From NCBI GenBank assembly GCA_013375475.1, contig JABXKD010000024.1:1-45792 (forward strand): a stretch of DNA of 45,792 bases. The letters run 5' to 3'. Source of the stretch: Promethearchaeota archaeon. GTDB taxonomy: Archaea > Asgardarchaeota > Lokiarchaeia > Sigyniarchaeales > SOKP01. Under the pieces are notes generated by a model. The model did no database searches, was not told the DNA's origin, and worked only from the letters and a program-made list of their open reading frames with translations. Below are positions 33,144 to 41,408 of this stretch, one piece after another (within the stretch, counting starts at the first letter, position 1; each line of letters starts with the position of its first letter). Position numbers and translations under genes: made by a program.

Positions 33144-33524
33144 TTATCGATTTAAATTTTTTTTCACGTATTCACGGAGTTCGTTTCCCGAAAAAGGTTT
33201 AGTAATATATCCATCTGCTCCCAACTCATTACCTTTTTCTTTATCTTCTTTAAAACTTTTAACCGTAAAAAGAATAACCTTAATATCTTTATAGGTCTCT
33301 TTTGATTTTATAGTTCTAAGGACTTCGAATCCTGACATTCCAGGCATCATAATATCTAATAGTATTAAAACGATCTCTTCATAGCTTTCTTCAAGACATT
33401 TTAACGCTTCTTTACCGTTACTACAAGTAAGCGTGTCAAAATGATCTAGTTGTAAAAATCTCTTAACGAGACTAACTATATCTGGTTCATCATCACATAT
33501 AAGAATAGAATTTTTATCTGCCAT
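33144..33524 (-). CDS. Stand-alone response-regulator receiver protein (2)
   Basis: This CheY-like protein (126 aa) has all key positions: DDEPD near the N-terminus, phospho-Asp in LLDIMMPG, Thr in LFTVK and Lys-Pro in ITKPFSG. It is the more canonical partner of the neighbouring receiver. No kinase is in the window, so signals must come from elsewhere. The pair probably arose by tandem duplication. Confidence 0.93.
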   Translation of the reverse strand: MADKNSILICDDEPDIVSLVKRFLQLDHFDTLTCSNGKEALKCLEESYEEIVLILLDIMMPGMSGFEVLRTIKSKETYKDIKVILFTVKSFKEDKEKGNELGADGYITKPFSGNELREYVKKNLNR

Positions 33525-33656
33525 GCTAATCTTTTTTATAATCTAGTAATTATTAAAATTTATACTTAGATATTTTTCTGATAACTAACAATATATATCA
33601 ACTCATTTCGATAATTTATATGTATACTTTTTTGAGGTTTAAATTTACGATCAAAT

Positions 33657-34313
33657 ATGTCAAATCACGACAATAGTCCCATTTTTCCCGATTCATATGT
33701 TGGCGAAAATTCATCAGAATATGATAATTCGATTTGGATGGAAAGAAATCAAAAAAAGACAGCAATAATGTGCTTACAATATTTATATGATGAAAAACTG
33801 GATAGGGTTGGAAATGCAGGCAAATTAAACGAAAAGAAATATTTAATTGCTGATTTAGGTTGTGGAACGGGATTTTCTTCAGAGATTTTAGTTGATGAGG
33901 GGCATCGAGTTATTGGGGTAGATATTTTAATGGATATGCTCTCGAAAGCAAAATCAAAAAAGAAACTTTTAGAAAAAGAAAAAAATCTCGAGCTAATTTT
34001 AGCTGACATCAACTATTTACCATTAAAACATAACTCAATTGATCATATTATTTCCATTTCGGCTTATAATTTTATAATTCATGGAAAAAGTGTGTTAGGC
34101 GACATATCCAAGACGGTAAATAATACAGCAAAATATTTGAAAAAGATTTTGAAACCTAATGGGAGAGTAGTTATCGAATTTTACCCGAAAAACAATAAAG
34201 AGCTAGATATTTTTATTTCTTCATTCAATGATAATGGATTTGATGGATTTATGGTTAAGAAGGACTCAAATCAAAAATCGGGACAAACTTTTTTACTTTT
34301 AAAAAAAAGGTGA
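33657..34313 (+). CDS. Bud23/WBSCR22-like SAM-dependent methyltransferase
   Basis: The 218-aa protein has the class I SAM motif ADLGCGTGFSSEIL and GHRVIGVDI (about residues 71-98). The order that follows (HIISISAYNFI, KKILKPNGRVVIEFYPK, then GFDGFMVKKDSNQKSGQTFLLL) matches eukaryotic Bud23/WBSCR22, the 18S rRNA guanine-N7 methyltransferase. An rRNA target is thus likely but not proven. Its stop codon overlaps the GTG start of the radical SAM gene, so the two are translationally coupled. Confidence 0.85.
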   Translation: MSNHDNSPIFPDSYVGENSSEYDNSIWMERNQKKTAIMCLQYLYDEKLDRVGNAGKLNEKKYLIADLGCGTGFSSEILVDEGHRVIGVDILMDMLSKAKSKKKLLEKEKNLELILADINYLPLKHNSIDHIISISAYNFIIHGKSVLGDISKTVNNTAKYLKKILKPNGRVVIEFYPKNNKELDIFISSFNDNGFDGFMVKKDSNQKSGQTFLLLKKR

Positions 34314-35416
34314 AAAATATAGGAACATGTGAATTTTGTGGTAAAACTAATAAAACTATTTCCGAAGTGCTTAGTATCTGTCGAGATTGCATTCTCACAA
34401 AAAATTGGGAACTTGTTAAGCCACTTATTTTTAATGTTCATAAACATGTTAGATGTTTAGTCGACTTACCTTCGAAACCTCCAAAAGCTAATAAGGAAAA
34501 CATAAAACTGAAATGTGATCTTTGCATCAATAGATGTACTCTTTCTGAAAACGATTTAAGCTATTGTGGATTAAGAAGTTTTGAAAAAAGTCAGAGTGGT
34601 GAATTATCATTACCTTCAAAACGAAAAGGCTACATTCACGGGTATCTGGATCCGATACCAACAAATTGCTGTAATGCTTGGTTTTGTGGCGGGGATTATA
34701 ACACATATTCCTACGCCGCTTTTTTATATGGATGTTCGTTTAACTGTCTTTTCTGCCAGAACTCTTCCCACAAACATTTCTCTAAGAGAAACCTAGTTGA
34801 TATCGAATCTCTAGCTGACAGAATTTATAATAACAAAAAAATAACCTGCATTTGTTACTTCGGGGGTACACCGGAGGTGCAGCTACCCTTTACTATTAAT
34901 TTATCAAACCAGATATTAGAAAAAATCAAGAAGGGGGAACAATCTAGAAATTTTAGAGTATGTTGGGAATGGAATGGTAGTGGAAATAAATCTTTAGTTG
35001 AAGAATGCATGAAAATTGCCATAAATTCAGGAGGGAATATTAAGTTCGATTTAAAAGCTTTTGACGAGAAATTAAACTTAGCATTATGTGGCGTTAGTAA
35101 CTGTAGAACTCTTGAAAATTTCAAGTATTTAGCTGAAAATTATTTTGGTACACGAGAAGAAAATATGCACGAATTGAGCGCATGCACGTTACTAGTTCCT
35201 GGCTACGTGAATTACGAAGAAGTTGAACAGATTGCTACTTTTATTAGTGAAATTAATAAGGACATACCTTATAGTTTGCTTGTCTTCCATCCTGATTACC
35301 AAATGAATGATTTACCGATTACATCAAGAAAACAAGCGACTAAATGCTTAGAGACTGCAAAAAAATATTTAAATCAAGTGAATTTAGGGAATAAGTTCTT
35401 ATTAGGATTTTCATAG
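34310..35416 (+). CDS. Radical SAM protein (PflA/COG1180-like) with N-terminal zinc sites
   Basis: The iron-sulphur motif CSFNCLFC (C-x3-C-x2-C) is near residue 143. The barrel continues with CYFGGTPEVQ and the KFDLKAFD strand. N-terminal Cys pairs (CEFC, CRDC and CDLC, CTLS-CG) suggest zinc or additional cluster sites. COG1180 enzymes activate glycyl-radical enzymes or modify other targets, but no glycyl-radical enzyme is nearby. The GTG start overlaps the TGA of the Bud23-like gene (GTGA), showing a coupled operon. Coupling to an rRNA-methyltransferase-like protein raises the idea of RNA or protein modification rather than metabolism. Confidence 0.82.
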   Translation: MKNIGTCEFCGKTNKTISEVLSICRDCILTKNWELVKPLIFNVHKHVRCLVDLPSKPPKANKENIKLKCDLCINRCTLSENDLSYCGLRSFEKSQSGELSLPSKRKGYIHGYLDPIPTNCCNAWFCGGDYNTYSYAAFLYGCSFNCLFCQNSSHKHFSKRNLVDIESLADRIYNNKKITCICYFGGTPEVQLPFTINLSNQILEKIKKGEQSRNFRVCWEWNGSGNKSLVEECMKIAINSGGNIKFDLKAFDEKLNLALCGVSNCRTLENFKYLAENYFGTREENMHELSACTLLVPGYVNYEEVEQIATFISEINKDIPYSLLVFHPDYQMNDLPITSRKQATKCLETAKKYLNQVNLGNKFLLGFS

Positions 35417-35519
35417 ATTTTATACCCTACTATTCTTTAAAATGGCAATTATTAATAGCAAAACTACATTTTATCTTAATTATAATTTGAATTATTAGGG
35501 GAAAAAATAGGCTGGCATT

Positions 35520-36617
35520 ATGAAGAGAATACAGAGTATCGACATGATTCGAGGATTTTGTATATTTCTTATGGTTCTTGGCCATGTACTTGATTGGTGG
35601 ATACTATGGCATGAACGATGGTTAATAAATTTCTTGTTCTCGTTTTTAGCACCAATAGCGGCTACGGGATTTTTGTTCATCTCTGGATTCAGCGCAGCAA
35701 TAGCCTATAAAAGTAGTGTTAGAAAAGCAGCGGCTTCTCCTGACGCTACTATGAGCCAAGCTAGGAACACCTATATATTAAGAGCGCTATTATTACTAGT
35801 AATAGCTTTTCTTTATAATATTGCAATTGCTATTGGGATAAACGATCTGAGATGGATTTGGGCTTGGAACGCTCTTCAAACAATCTCAATTTCACTCTTG
35901 TTAGCGTGGCCTTTATTACGCACATCAATAAACTTAAGGTTAATTTTAGGCATTTGCTTGTTAATTATTAACGAGTTACTTTTCCCAATTTTATCACCTT
36001 TTGAAGATCAGCCAAACATTTATGGCGTCCTGTTTCACTTTTTTTATAATCCTATAGAGGCATTTACAATTTTAGCTTATTTCGCGATTTTTATAATCGG
36101 TTCTGCATTTGGAGACTTCTTCTACAACATTAACAGTATCCAAGATCAAGAAGAAAGGAAGAATTCTATAAAAACAATCTTCTTAAGAGCAATTTTTGTA
36201 ATCGGTGTAATTTTTACTACTTTTGGTATGATTTATCGATTCAGCGATTTTTTGACACGAAGAACTATTTCTTCTATGTTTTATTCCATTGGAGTGGTGC
36301 TAATTCTGCTCGCCATCCTCATATATCTCGAGGAATTTGAAAAAATTAATCCTAAAAAAAGGTATAGGTTCTTCTTTTATTATTCGTTTTACTCATTTAC
36401 GATATATATTCTCCATGACCCTCTATACTTTTTATTTTATCAACAATTAAACCAAGTAATTGTCTGGGGAGCTGCAATAGGGCTTTTTGTTTTGTTGACA
36501 CTTCTCCTAAGGATATTATATAAAAAAGTAGGGTCAAAAGCTTCATTAAAAACACAATTGGGTATCTTAAGTTTAATAATCGCAAAAAGAATTGAACATA
36601 GGAAAAGAAATAATTAG
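35520..36617 (+). CDS. HGSNAT/DUF1624-like membrane acyltransferase
   Basis: The 365-aa protein has about 10-11 membrane helices. The first carries RIQSIDMIRGFCIFLMVLGH, the family signature (D-x-x-R-G with a later membrane His) of heparan-alpha-glucosaminide N-acetyltransferase-like and DUF1624 proteins. These transfer acetyl or acyl groups across the membrane onto sugars. The exact donor and acceptor are unknown. It ends with a basic cytosolic tail (AKRIEHRKRNN). Confidence 0.75.
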   Translation: MKRIQSIDMIRGFCIFLMVLGHVLDWWILWHERWLINFLFSFLAPIAATGFLFISGFSAAIAYKSSVRKAAASPDATMSQARNTYILRALLLLVIAFLYNIAIAIGINDLRWIWAWNALQTISISLLLAWPLLRTSINLRLILGICLLIINELLFPILSPFEDQPNIYGVLFHFFYNPIEAFTILAYFAIFIIGSAFGDFFYNINSIQDQEERKNSIKTIFLRAIFVIGVIFTTFGMIYRFSDFLTRRTISSMFYSIGVVLILLAILIYLEEFEKINPKKRYRFFFYYSFYSFTIYILHDPLYFLFYQQLNQVIVWGAAIGLFVLLTLLLRILYKKVGSKASLKTQLGILSLIIAKRIEHRKRNN

Positions 36618-36705
36618 AAAATTAAGTTCTTTTAAGGTATTAATCATAAAATTTATTTATTTTTAATAATTTCTCTAACTACTTCAATTAAAAAAAGTTT
36701 AAAAT

Positions 36706-37011
36706 ATGCAACGAGCACGTATCAGATTAAGTAGCACCCAATTACATTCTCTTAAAGGTGTATGCGAACAAATAGAAAGCGTCTGTAAAAATCAAGGAAT
36801 AAGGAAACTGGGACCCATCCCACTACCCACAAAGAGATTACGAGTACCTGTTTTAAAAGCTCCTTCTGGTCAAGGTACTTCTACTTGGGCGAAGTTCGAA
36901 ATGAGAATTCATAAACGTCTCTTTGAAATAACTGCTAACGAGCGTTCGATGCATCTTATTATGAAGATTCAAATTCCAGAATCTGTTTTAGTAGAAATTG
37001 AATTAATGTAA
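36706..37011 (+). CDS. rps10: Ribosomal protein S10 (uS10), archaeal type
   Basis: The 101-aa protein is a full-length archaeal uS10. It has RIRLSSTQLHSLKGVCEQI at the start, GPIPLPTKRLRVPVLKAP in the middle and FEMRIHKRLFEI near the end. It belongs to the small ribosomal subunit head. In many archaea S10 lies after elongation factor 1-alpha; here it stands alone with its own promoter region, so the classical str-type cluster is broken. Confidence 0.97.
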   Translation: MQRARIRLSSTQLHSLKGVCEQIESVCKNQGIRKLGPIPLPTKRLRVPVLKAPSGQGTSTWAKFEMRIHKRLFEITANERSMHLIMKIQIPESVLVEIELM

Positions 37012-37265
37012 TATTTTATTAGGTTATTAGGAGTATTCTTCAACTTTTCTTTTCAATCTACCATTAATAAGATTGAATCTTACTATTAAATATGTACGAC
37101 GATCTTTCTTTTGATATTGATTCCATAGAAGGAAAAATACTCATAAAATGCTTAAAATTGCGGAAAGACTAAAGACAGGTAAAATTATTCACTTAAAATT
37201 TTTAGGATGAATTTAAATCAATGAACAAATATTATGTTTTTAAAGCATAGACCTCTTTTTGAATT
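37012..37265. other. Intergenic region with a 7-bp hairpin and a very short ORF
   Basis: TTCAATC (37052-37058) and GATTGAA (37071-37077) form a hairpin. On the minus strand its loop contains AATGGTA, similar to the loop of the SECIS-like elements, but the other stems are absent and no TGA-containing ORF precedes it. A 26-codon plus-strand ORF (ATG 37091) is too short to call. Confidence 0.35.
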
Positions 37266-37988
37266 ATGACAGATTATCATACCAAAACCTTTTACGGTCA
37301 AAAAACAAGCATAACGCTCACAAGTCCATCTAAATCGACTCCATATGTATTCTTAAGTTGTTTTAATCGTAAGGAAGATGGGAAATGGGAGAGAACTTCG
37401 GAAGGAGAAGGAAAAACTGTTAAAATAACTATTGAAGAAATTATTTGTATTTTAGAAGTTCTGAATGGAAATAGTGCGAATTGGAGAGGTTATCACGTTT
37501 TTAAGGAGCGAAAGACCGAAATTTATGTTGGCTGGGAAAAAGAATCTCATCAAGTAATCCAAATTAAAATCGGTGATTATGTCAAGAAACTCCGTTTCCC
37601 TAATCTAAATTTCTTTACTTTAATGCTAGAACACATATTAAACGAAAAAATAGAATTTGCAACTAGCGGAACAACCGAGAAAAAATCCAAAGATGCAGAA
37701 ATTCATGGAGAAAGTGAATATGGTGTATTTTCTGAGCATATTCTTGCCAGAAATGGATTACAAGTAGTAGAAACTACAGAATTTGGGATTTCAAAAGAGA
37801 CCATGGAAGTAAAAGCTAAAATTAAAGTTGAAAGCCCACAAGCTCTTTTAATAATGCTTGAATCGGATAAAGAATTTTGGATACCAAAAAGCACTATTCA
37901 CAATGAATACGATGCGAAGAATAATAATAAGTTGCAATCTCTTATTGTAGATAAATGGTTTATGGATAAACAAAGAATTCTCAAATAA
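37266..37988 (+). CDS. Two-domain protein of unknown function (240 aa), possibly nucleic-acid binding
   Basis: The N-terminal half (about 1-125) is beta-rich and then helical; its VFLSCFNRKEDGKWER strands recall PC4/whirly-type single-strand binding folds. The C-terminal half has an MEVKAKIKVESP strand pattern, then EFWIPKSTI and a final SLIVDKWFMDKQ helix. The W-I-P-K-S motif with a closing W-F helix occurs in several small DNA-metabolism proteins. Both ideas are inference. It follows S10 but across a 254-base gap. Confidence 0.5.
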   Translation: MTDYHTKTFYGQKTSITLTSPSKSTPYVFLSCFNRKEDGKWERTSEGEGKTVKITIEEIICILEVLNGNSANWRGYHVFKERKTEIYVGWEKESHQVIQIKIGDYVKKLRFPNLNFFTLMLEHILNEKIEFATSGTTEKKSKDAEIHGESEYGVFSEHILARNGLQVVETTEFGISKETMEVKAKIKVESPQALLIMLESDKEFWIPKSTIHNEYDAKNNNKLQSLIVDKWFMDKQRILK

Positions 37989-38063
37989 TCCAATCAAAGA
38001 CTGGTATTTAATTTTAAACAAACTAATTGGTGATTTGAAATTATAGACATTAGTATTGATCTA

Positions 38064-38873
38064 TTGAAAAAAATCGCGCTGAATGTGTACGACGCAATTC
38101 ACCCTATCTTGGGGTCAAAAAAAGCTTCGGAAAAGTTCCAGAAAGGCGCAGGTGGAGATATATCCATGCAAATAGATATTATCGCGGAAAATATTATTAT
38201 TAACGCTCTAGAAAATGAGAATGTAAACATTTTACTAATTAGTGAAGAAATTGGAGAAAAATATATAGGAGACAAACAAAAAGCAATCGAAAACCAAAAT
38301 ATCTTGATTGTGGATCCCGTGGATGGCTCAAATAACGCTGTGAGGGGCATCCCATATTGTTCAGTTTCTATAGCCTATGCGAACGGTGAAAAAATAGGGG
38401 ATATAAAACGCGCTGTGGTTTTAGACTTGATATCAAAAGATATTTATTGGGCTAACAAGGGTGAAGGTGCTTATTTAAACGAGAAGAAAATTCATGTCTC
38501 GGATTTTAACCAATCAGACATACTTCTCTTTGAGTTGAATCTTCCTAAGAAAAACGCATTTAAAAATATCGAGAGATTACTACCCATAATTCAACATTTC
38601 CATCGTTTGAGAATCTTAGGGAGTAGTGCTTTAACTTTATGCCAAGTTGCATGTGGAAGTATGGAAGCATTCATTAACCTGAGAGAAAGCAATCGCCTTG
38701 TAGATGTAGCCGCGGGATATTTAATCTTAAAAGAGGCAGATGGTAAGTTCTTTTCCATAAAAGGAGCTGATTTCGACCTGGAATTGTCAATAAAGACAAA
38801 ATTTCCATTCATTGCATGTAATTCGAATTTAGAATCGTTCTTAAAAGAAGAACTTATTAAGATGGGACATTAA
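38064..38873 (+). CDS. Inositol-monophosphatase-family phosphatase
   Basis: The 269-aa protein has the metal-binding motif VDPVDGSNNAVRGIP (about residue 90), EEIGEKY as the first Glu motif (about 66) and a weakened third motif VDVAAG (about 214) in place of W-D-x-x-A-G. The family hydrolyses inositol phosphates, fructose-1,6-bisphosphate or similar. Archaeal lipids use inositol phosphate, so a lipid role is possible. The start is TTG at 38064, since the next in-frame candidate would lose conserved helix residues. Its 3' end overlaps the convergent UroD-like gene by 17 bases. Confidence 0.85.
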   Translation: MKKIALNVYDAIHPILGSKKASEKFQKGAGGDISMQIDIIAENIIINALENENVNILLISEEIGEKYIGDKQKAIENQNILIVDPVDGSNNAVRGIPYCSVSIAYANGEKIGDIKRAVVLDLISKDIYWANKGEGAYLNEKKIHVSDFNQSDILLFELNLPKKNAFKNIERLLPIIQHFHRLRILGSSALTLCQVACGSMEAFINLRESNRLVDVAAGYLILKEADGKFFSIKGADFDLELSIKTKFPFIACNSNLESFLKEELIKMGH

Positions 38874-40029
38874 TAGGGTAACTACCGTATTTTCTCTTGA
38901 TATTTTGCATGGCTTCAAATCTATCAAGTGTTACTGCAGGATTAATACTGTGACCAGAACTGAAAATATACCCACCACCTGGGGCTAATTCTCGTATTAG
39001 CTTCTTAGCATAAGCTTCAACTTCTGATAATCCACCAGTAGCTAACATTTGAGGCGATAAATTACCGCAAAAGGTAATTTGATCTCCATATTTTTGTTTT
39101 AATTTGAAAATGTCGTATTCCGGATTTGCTGTTGTAGGTTCGATTGGATTTAAAACATCAACACCACATTTAATGATATCTTCAAAAATTTCAATCAAAT
39201 CTCCATCGGAATGCAATAAAATATAGCTATCGAGTTTGTGAGCAGCACTACAAATTTGTTTTAACCATGGGAGTACATATTTTCGATAATTCTCTACTCG
39301 CATGAAAAGTCCATTCTTGTAACCATAATCATCCCATAATATTATTAATTTCGCTCCATTTTCTGCCAGAATTTTTACTAGTTCAAGTGTAAATTTGCCA
39401 TAATCATCAAAAATTTTCTTAGCTTGTTTTGGTTTAGCTAAAATTCTTGAGAAAGTCTCTAATCCAAAACCTTCCCAGGGATCCTCCATTATTGCTCCAA
39501 TTGCAGGAGCAGCAAGAATCTCATTATTCATTTCCTCTTGAATCTCCTTTCCTGCTAAATATCCAACTAATCTGGCTTTGAAATTAGGATCCATTCTCTC
39601 CCAACTTTCATAATCTTCGAAACTCTTGAAATAACCCCCGTGATACCCCATAATCACTGTTCCATCTTTCTCATATTGTTCAAATTTCATTATTCTTCCA
39701 TATTCATCAACGTACCCTTTTGCATCTTCAAGAATTAAACGTGGGAAATTAGAAGATATGCATGTTCCAATATCATAGCCAATATTACGGAATAACTTGA
39801 AGTACCTCTTAAAGCCTGGTTTCATTGATCTTTTACTTTTAATTATTTGATTTACAACTGCCATTTTATCAGGTACATTCTTTAATAAGGAAATACCAAA
39901 ATCTCCTCTTCCTTCACTTAATCCATAATGTTGTGAAATCGTATTATTTGTAAAAGCGCTTTCCCAAGCTGGAACTCTATCAGGTTCCTCATGATTTATA
40001 GCTTTCAATACTCTAGTAACTGCATCCAT
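38857..40029 (-). CDS. UroD-like (methyltransferase-family) protein, second copy type
   Basis: The 390-aa protein belongs to the uroporphyrinogen-decarboxylase superfamily used by methanogen-type methyltransferases (EEPDRVPAWESAF, AAPAIGAIMEDPWEG, VLNPIEPTTANP, GGYIFSSGH). The zinc-ligand motif H-x-C of MtaA/MtbA reads HSDGD here, so it lacks the zinc site present in the fusion protein at 6205. It may belong to the demethylase-type branch of the superfamily or have another role. It has no corrinoid-protein neighbour and converges on the IMPase-like gene. Confidence 0.82.
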   Translation of the reverse strand: MDAVTRVLKAINHEEPDRVPAWESAFTNNTISQHYGLSEGRGDFGISLLKNVPDKMAVVNQIIKSKRSMKPGFKRYFKLFRNIGYDIGTCISSNFPRLILEDAKGYVDEYGRIMKFEQYEKDGTVIMGYHGGYFKSFEDYESWERMDPNFKARLVGYLAGKEIQEEMNNEILAAPAIGAIMEDPWEGFGLETFSRILAKPKQAKKIFDDYGKFTLELVKILAENGAKLIILWDDYGYKNGLFMRVENYRKYVLPWLKQICSAAHKLDSYILLHSDGDLIEIFEDIIKCGVDVLNPIEPTTANPEYDIFKLKQKYGDQITFCGNLSPQMLATGGLSEVEAYAKKLIRELAPGGGYIFSSGHSINPAVTLDRFEAMQNIKRKYGSYPINVPS

Positions 40030-40129
40030 AATTGTTCCCCAAAATGCTTAAAATTAATTTTAAAATATAATGAATGATGAAACTATTTTTGTTAAATAAA
40101 GAATTCTTAAGAAATAAAGATCTTGATTC

Positions 40130-40729
40130 ATGACAGAACTTAAAAGAATATCAACGGAATTCTTTTCAAGAGATACTATCGAAGTAGCCAAGGATCTCTT
40201 AGGCAGATACCTAATAAAGAAGACCGAGAAGGTGGATTTAATAGGAAAATTAGTAGAAGTCGAAGCGTATTTAGGTCCCAACGATAAAGCCTGCCACGCG
40301 TACAACTATAAAAAAACCGAAAAAACTAAAGTCATGTATATGAAACCGGGGACATTCTATGTTTATTATATTTATGGTGTATATTTCTGCCTTAATGTAA
40401 TTACTGAACCCGAAGGAATGCCATGCGCTATTTTTATAAGAAAACTTTTCCCCGTCAAGGGAATAGAACTAATGAAGAAGAATCGAACAGTAAAAATTGG
40501 AAAAGACTTTAAGAATTTAGTCGATGGACCGAGTAAATTATGCATGGCATTTAATATAACTAAAAACGAATATAATGGAAAAGATTCCTGTGATGAATCT
40601 TCAACACTCTATTTTGCTGAAGGGAAGACCATAAAGGATAAAAAAATCTCGTTACATAAAAGAATAGGAATAGAATATGCCGAAGAAGACAAAGACCGCC
40701 ATTTACGTTTTACTTTAGAAGAGGATTGA
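40130..40729 (+). CDS. DNA-3-methyladenine (alkyladenine) glycosylase, AAG/MPG family
   Basis: The 199-aa protein carries the family features: TEFFSRDTIEVAKDLLGRYL, VEVEAYLGPNDKACHA with catalytic Glu, and VYYIYGVYFCLNVI, ending LVDGPSKLCMAFNI and a C-terminal RIGIEYA strand. It removes alkylated purines from DNA in base-excision repair. It is divergent from the UroD-like gene, and its stop lies next to the 3' end of the convergent SRP RNA. Confidence 0.94.
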   Translation: MTELKRISTEFFSRDTIEVAKDLLGRYLIKKTEKVDLIGKLVEVEAYLGPNDKACHAYNYKKTEKTKVMYMKPGTFYVYYIYGVYFCLNVITEPEGMPCAIFIRKLFPVKGIELMKKNRTVKIGKDFKNLVDGPSKLCMAFNITKNEYNGKDSCDESSTLYFAEGKTIKDKKISLHKRIGIEYAEEDKDRHLRFTLEED

Positions 40730-40731
40730 TA

Positions 40732-41037
40732 AAAACCTAAATCTCGATTCCAATTCAAATACTATGACCTGATAATATGCCCCTCCACGACCTTACCATA
40801 AAGCGTGAACGCCTAAACTTACGATTGCTCCATCCCTGGCCTGATCGAGTTTGTTATTACGAGTTTATATCTTTCCTACGAAAGAGACTACTCTGGTACC
40901 CACCATTATGGGGATCGCTTCGACGGGACATAAAATTGGATAATATTCCTCATGAAACCTGAATCTAGGCAATTTGCGCTAGAGACCATTTTGCGCTTCA
41001 TCCAGTATAGGATTGCAGAACGGGCCTAAGGTTCCAA
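40732..41037 (-). ncRNA. ffs: Signal recognition particle RNA (archaeal SRP RNA)
   Basis: Several SRP hallmarks can be drawn on the minus strand. Helix 8: CGAT-CAGG-CCA-GGGA-TGG-AGCA-ATCG (40847 to 40822), with the conserved CAGG/AGCA symmetric loop and a GNRA-type tetraloop. Helix 6: TCTTTC-GTAG-GAAAGA (40885 to 40870), with the GNAR tetraloop bound by SRP19. Helix 2: TAGGC/GCCTA enclosing two hairpins. Helix 1: GGAACCT near the 5' end (41035-41029) with AGGTTTT near the 3' end (40738-40732). The length of about 306 is normal for archaea. The GC content is clearly higher than around it. A TATA box lies at the right distance. The 61-codon ORF on the plus strand here is an artefact. Confidence 0.9.
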
Positions 41038-41055
41038 GAAAAAAAATGAATGGAG

Positions 41056-41064
41056 TTTTAAAAA
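41056..41064 (-). promoter_or_regulatory. TATA box of the SRP RNA gene
   Basis: TTTTTAAAA on the minus strand, centred about 25 bases before the 5' end set by helix 1, agrees with the start of the RNA. Confidence 0.6.
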
Positions 41065-41105
41065 CTTATTGAAGTAACGGAATAAGAAGGATTAAGTTTA
41101 TAGGA

Positions 41106-41264
41106 TTAATCTAACGTCAATTCTTTATTGAGTTTTCGCCGCAATATCGATAAAAATTCTTCAGTGTCTGGAAAGACATAAGTTATGTTGTCTCCATCCT
41201 CCTCAATCGAAACTTCTTTGAAAAACTTACCTTCTACTTTCACTTTCATATCATTTAATATCAT
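41106..41264 (-). CDS. Small protein of unknown function (52 aa)
   Basis: The protein starts MILNDMKVKVEGKFFKE and ends with a basic helix, LSILRRKLNKELTLD. A beta-strand pair (KVKVEGKFFKEVSI, then GDNITYVFPD) followed by a helix suggests a tiny beta-beta-alpha domain. The second Met (residue 6) is an alternative start. No family is recognised. It lies just upstream of the SRP RNA on the same strand, but the RNA has its own TATA box. Confidence 0.5.
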   Translation of the reverse strand: MILNDMKVKVEGKFFKEVSIEEDGDNITYVFPDTEEFLSILRRKLNKELTLD

Positions 41265-41408
41265 ACCAAAAGAATATCAAACTGGTTTCAAAAAACCTCA
41301 TAACATGGAAGTATTATTAAGTTAAACTTTATGTAAAACCAAAAATATGATAGAATATTATTTGCTTTTCAAAGAATAATGAAATTGAAAAACACTTAAG
41401 GGATCATT

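Noticed and set aside
37091..37171. 26-codon plus-strand ORF
   Set aside because: Too short, with no paralogue and no clear start signal; mentioned only in the gap description.
40777..40962. Plus-strand ORF of 61 codons
   Set aside because: It lies antisense to the SRP RNA gene; its GC-rich composition comes from the RNA helices, and no protein family fits.
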